The notes under the pieces are model-generated. The model was given only the letters and a program-made list of their open reading frames with translations. It ran no database searches and was not told the origin of the DNA. Shown here piece after piece: positions 14,647 through 15,470 of a stretch of 15,470 nucleotides of DNA. A program made the translations under genes and the position numbers. Source of the stretch: Pseudobowmanella sp964228145 (lineage in GTDB: Bacteria; Pseudomonadota; Gammaproteobacteria; Enterobacterales; Alteromonadaceae); contig CAXQZJ010000155.1 of the NCBI GenBank assembly GCA_964228145.1, positions 1 to 15,470 of the forward strand, in the 5' to 3' direction. Position 1 is the first letter of the stretch; the number at the start of each line of letters is the position of its first letter.

Positions 14647-15147
14647 CTAAAAGTTTATCACTACCTGACCCGTGTTTGAGTCATAGTCTATGGTTAGCGC
14701 GGGGTCACTCACTAAGCTATAGGTACAGTTGTTGGCACCGTTATAAGTTGCTTCGACCACGGAACTCTGATTTCCCTGTACGTCAAAATCCGCACTATCA
14801 AGCACCGCACGCCACACGTCAATACAGTCTGCTTCACTGTTGAGGGTCAAACTAACACCACGCGTATCCGCTGGATAACCCGAGGCATTAACCGATAAAG
14901 CCCCCCCAGCCTGCGGGTCGGCAATGTTAATGAAGTTCAATTGTGCCTGGTTGTTACCACTTAACTGCCATTTGTAATGCACCAGGTTAACGCCATCGCG
15001 AAATGCTGCGCCGGTGGCTTTGAATGTTGCTGCTCTGGCATCATCGGCAACGCTGATAAAGCGCGGCGCGGCAACAACCGCTAAGATCCCCAAAATCACA
15101 ATCACTACGATGAGTTCAATCAGGGTAAACCCTTTGCTGTTATGCAT
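14647..15147 (-). CDS. Type IV pilin-like protein, MSHA-type
   Basis: Prepilin with a 6-residue leader MHNSKG, cleavage expected before Phe7 (GFTLIELIVVIVILGILAVV), and the conserved Glu at mature position 5. The helix is followed by APRFISVADDAR, as in MSHA pilins (MshA/MshB group). The C-terminal half holds two Cys, in EADCIDVW and NNCTYSL, well placed for the disulfide loop of pilins. Mature length is about 160 residues. The start has AAGGTGG a few bases upstream. It stands alone: no other msh or pil gene is in the window, and it is flanked by the shared srmB terminator and a divergent isomerase gene. It needs a prepilin peptidase and assembly machinery encoded elsewhere. It could be a structural pilin or a minor pseudopilin. 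Confidence 0.85.
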   Translation of the reverse strand: MHNSKGFTLIELIVVIVILGILAVVAAPRFISVADDARAATFKATGAAFRDGVNLVHYKWQLSGNNQAQLNFINIADPQAGGALSVNASGYPADTRGVSLTLNSEADCIDVWRAVLDSADFDVQGNQSSVVEATYNGANNCTYSLVSDPALTIDYDSNTGQVVINF

Positions 15148-15248
15148 TTAACCACCTTTTTGTTTATTATTATTCACTTAGCATTACTGACTAAGGCAAA
15201 GCTACCCTGAGATGCCGCTAAAAACAAGCCCTGCAAGGAACAGCAACA

Positions 15249-15470
15249 ATGAATCGCATCACAATTTTGTTTTTGAGTTTACTGGTTTCATTCTCTCCAT
15301 CTGCTGACGAAAACTGGTATACCCCCAATCCGGACAATTTGGTTTATTTAACATTGACGAGCGGGCCTGTGGTTATCGAGTTAGCCCCCTTTGCGGCCCC
15401 CCAGCATGTTGAACGCTTTAAGACGTTGGTTAAGGGTGGCTATTACGACGGCTTACCTTTTTACCGGGTG
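15249..15470 (+). CDS. Exported cyclophilin-type peptidyl-prolyl isomerase, 5' part
   Basis: The first 74 codons are present and the gene runs off the right edge. Residues 1-19 form a signal peptide (MNRITILFLSLLVSFSPSA), with cleavage likely before DENW. The mature part starts the cyclophilin fold with LVYLTLTSGPVVIELAP, then HVERFKTLVKGGYYDGLPFYRV, matching the family's NFxxLVxxGYYDGxxFHRV pattern; the usual His is Tyr here. It would catalyse proline cis-trans isomerisation of periplasmic proteins, as PpiA does. AAGGAA about eight bases before the ATG supports the start. It is divergent from the pilin gene; the 101-base gap must hold both promoters, but I see no clear consensus. Confidence 0.85.
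   Translation, partial: MNRITILFLSLLVSFSPSADENWYTPNPDNLVYLTLTSGPVVIELAPFAAPQHVERFKTLVKGGYYDGLPFYRV

Noticed and set aside
1..15470. Mobile element, phage, CRISPR or defence system
   Set aside because: No transposase, integrase, direct-repeat array or terminal inverted repeats were seen; nearly all genes are housekeeping type with uniform codon use.

Overview
The window is ordinary, gene-dense chromosomal DNA of a marine-type gammaproteobacterium. PyrG, Eno, LeuABCD, Cca and SrmB all resemble the Escherichia coli proteins closely. The GspA/GspB pair, the MSHA-like pilin and the HD-less Cca point to Alteromonadales, probably Alteromonadaceae; this placement is inferred from protein character, not from a search. 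There are no tRNA or rRNA genes, insertion sequences, CRISPR arrays or phage genes.

Layout. (1) 34-3044: pyrG and eno on the + strand, closed by a strong intrinsic terminator. (2) 3054-3692: an unrecognised 212-residue protein whose ribosome binding site lies just behind the eno terminator. (3) 3693-8628: the leucine operon. A 19-codon leader peptide with four consecutive Leu codons is followed by a textbook attenuator, then leuA, leuB, leuC and leuD with overlapping stop/start codons, then a terminator. (4) 8668-9816: a DUF3391/HD-GYP cyclic-di-GMP phosphodiesterase-like protein in which the His of the HD motif is Met. (5) 9817-11890, minus strand: a small 36-codon ORF with an excellent ribosome binding site, a short GspA/ExeA ATPase, and a GspB/ExeB-type protein cut in two by an in-frame TAA. 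(6) 11945-14633, + strand: a small membrane protein, cca (form without the HD domain) and the DEAD-box helicase gene srmB, whose stop codon lies in the loop of its own terminator. (7) 14647-15147, minus: an MSHA-like type IV pilin. (8) 15249 to the right edge, +: the start of an exported cyclophilin-type peptidyl-prolyl isomerase.

How the genes work together. LeuA-D carry out the leucine-specific branch from 2-ketoisovalerate to 2-ketoisocaproate (transamination excepted), and the leader makes operon transcription depend on charged tRNA-Leu. GspA and GspB normally form an inner-membrane complex that helps the type II secretion secretin through the peptidoglycan. Here the periplasmic half of GspB is separated by a stop codon. 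The GspB N-terminus carries the same DUF3391-like domain as the HD-GYP protein encoded head-on beside it, so the two genes may be related in function or descent.

The points most worth checking are the leu attenuator, the gspB nonsense codon, the DUF3391 shared between neighbours, the degenerate HD motif and the 36-codon ORF ahead of gspA. I did not find a clearly new multi-gene system.
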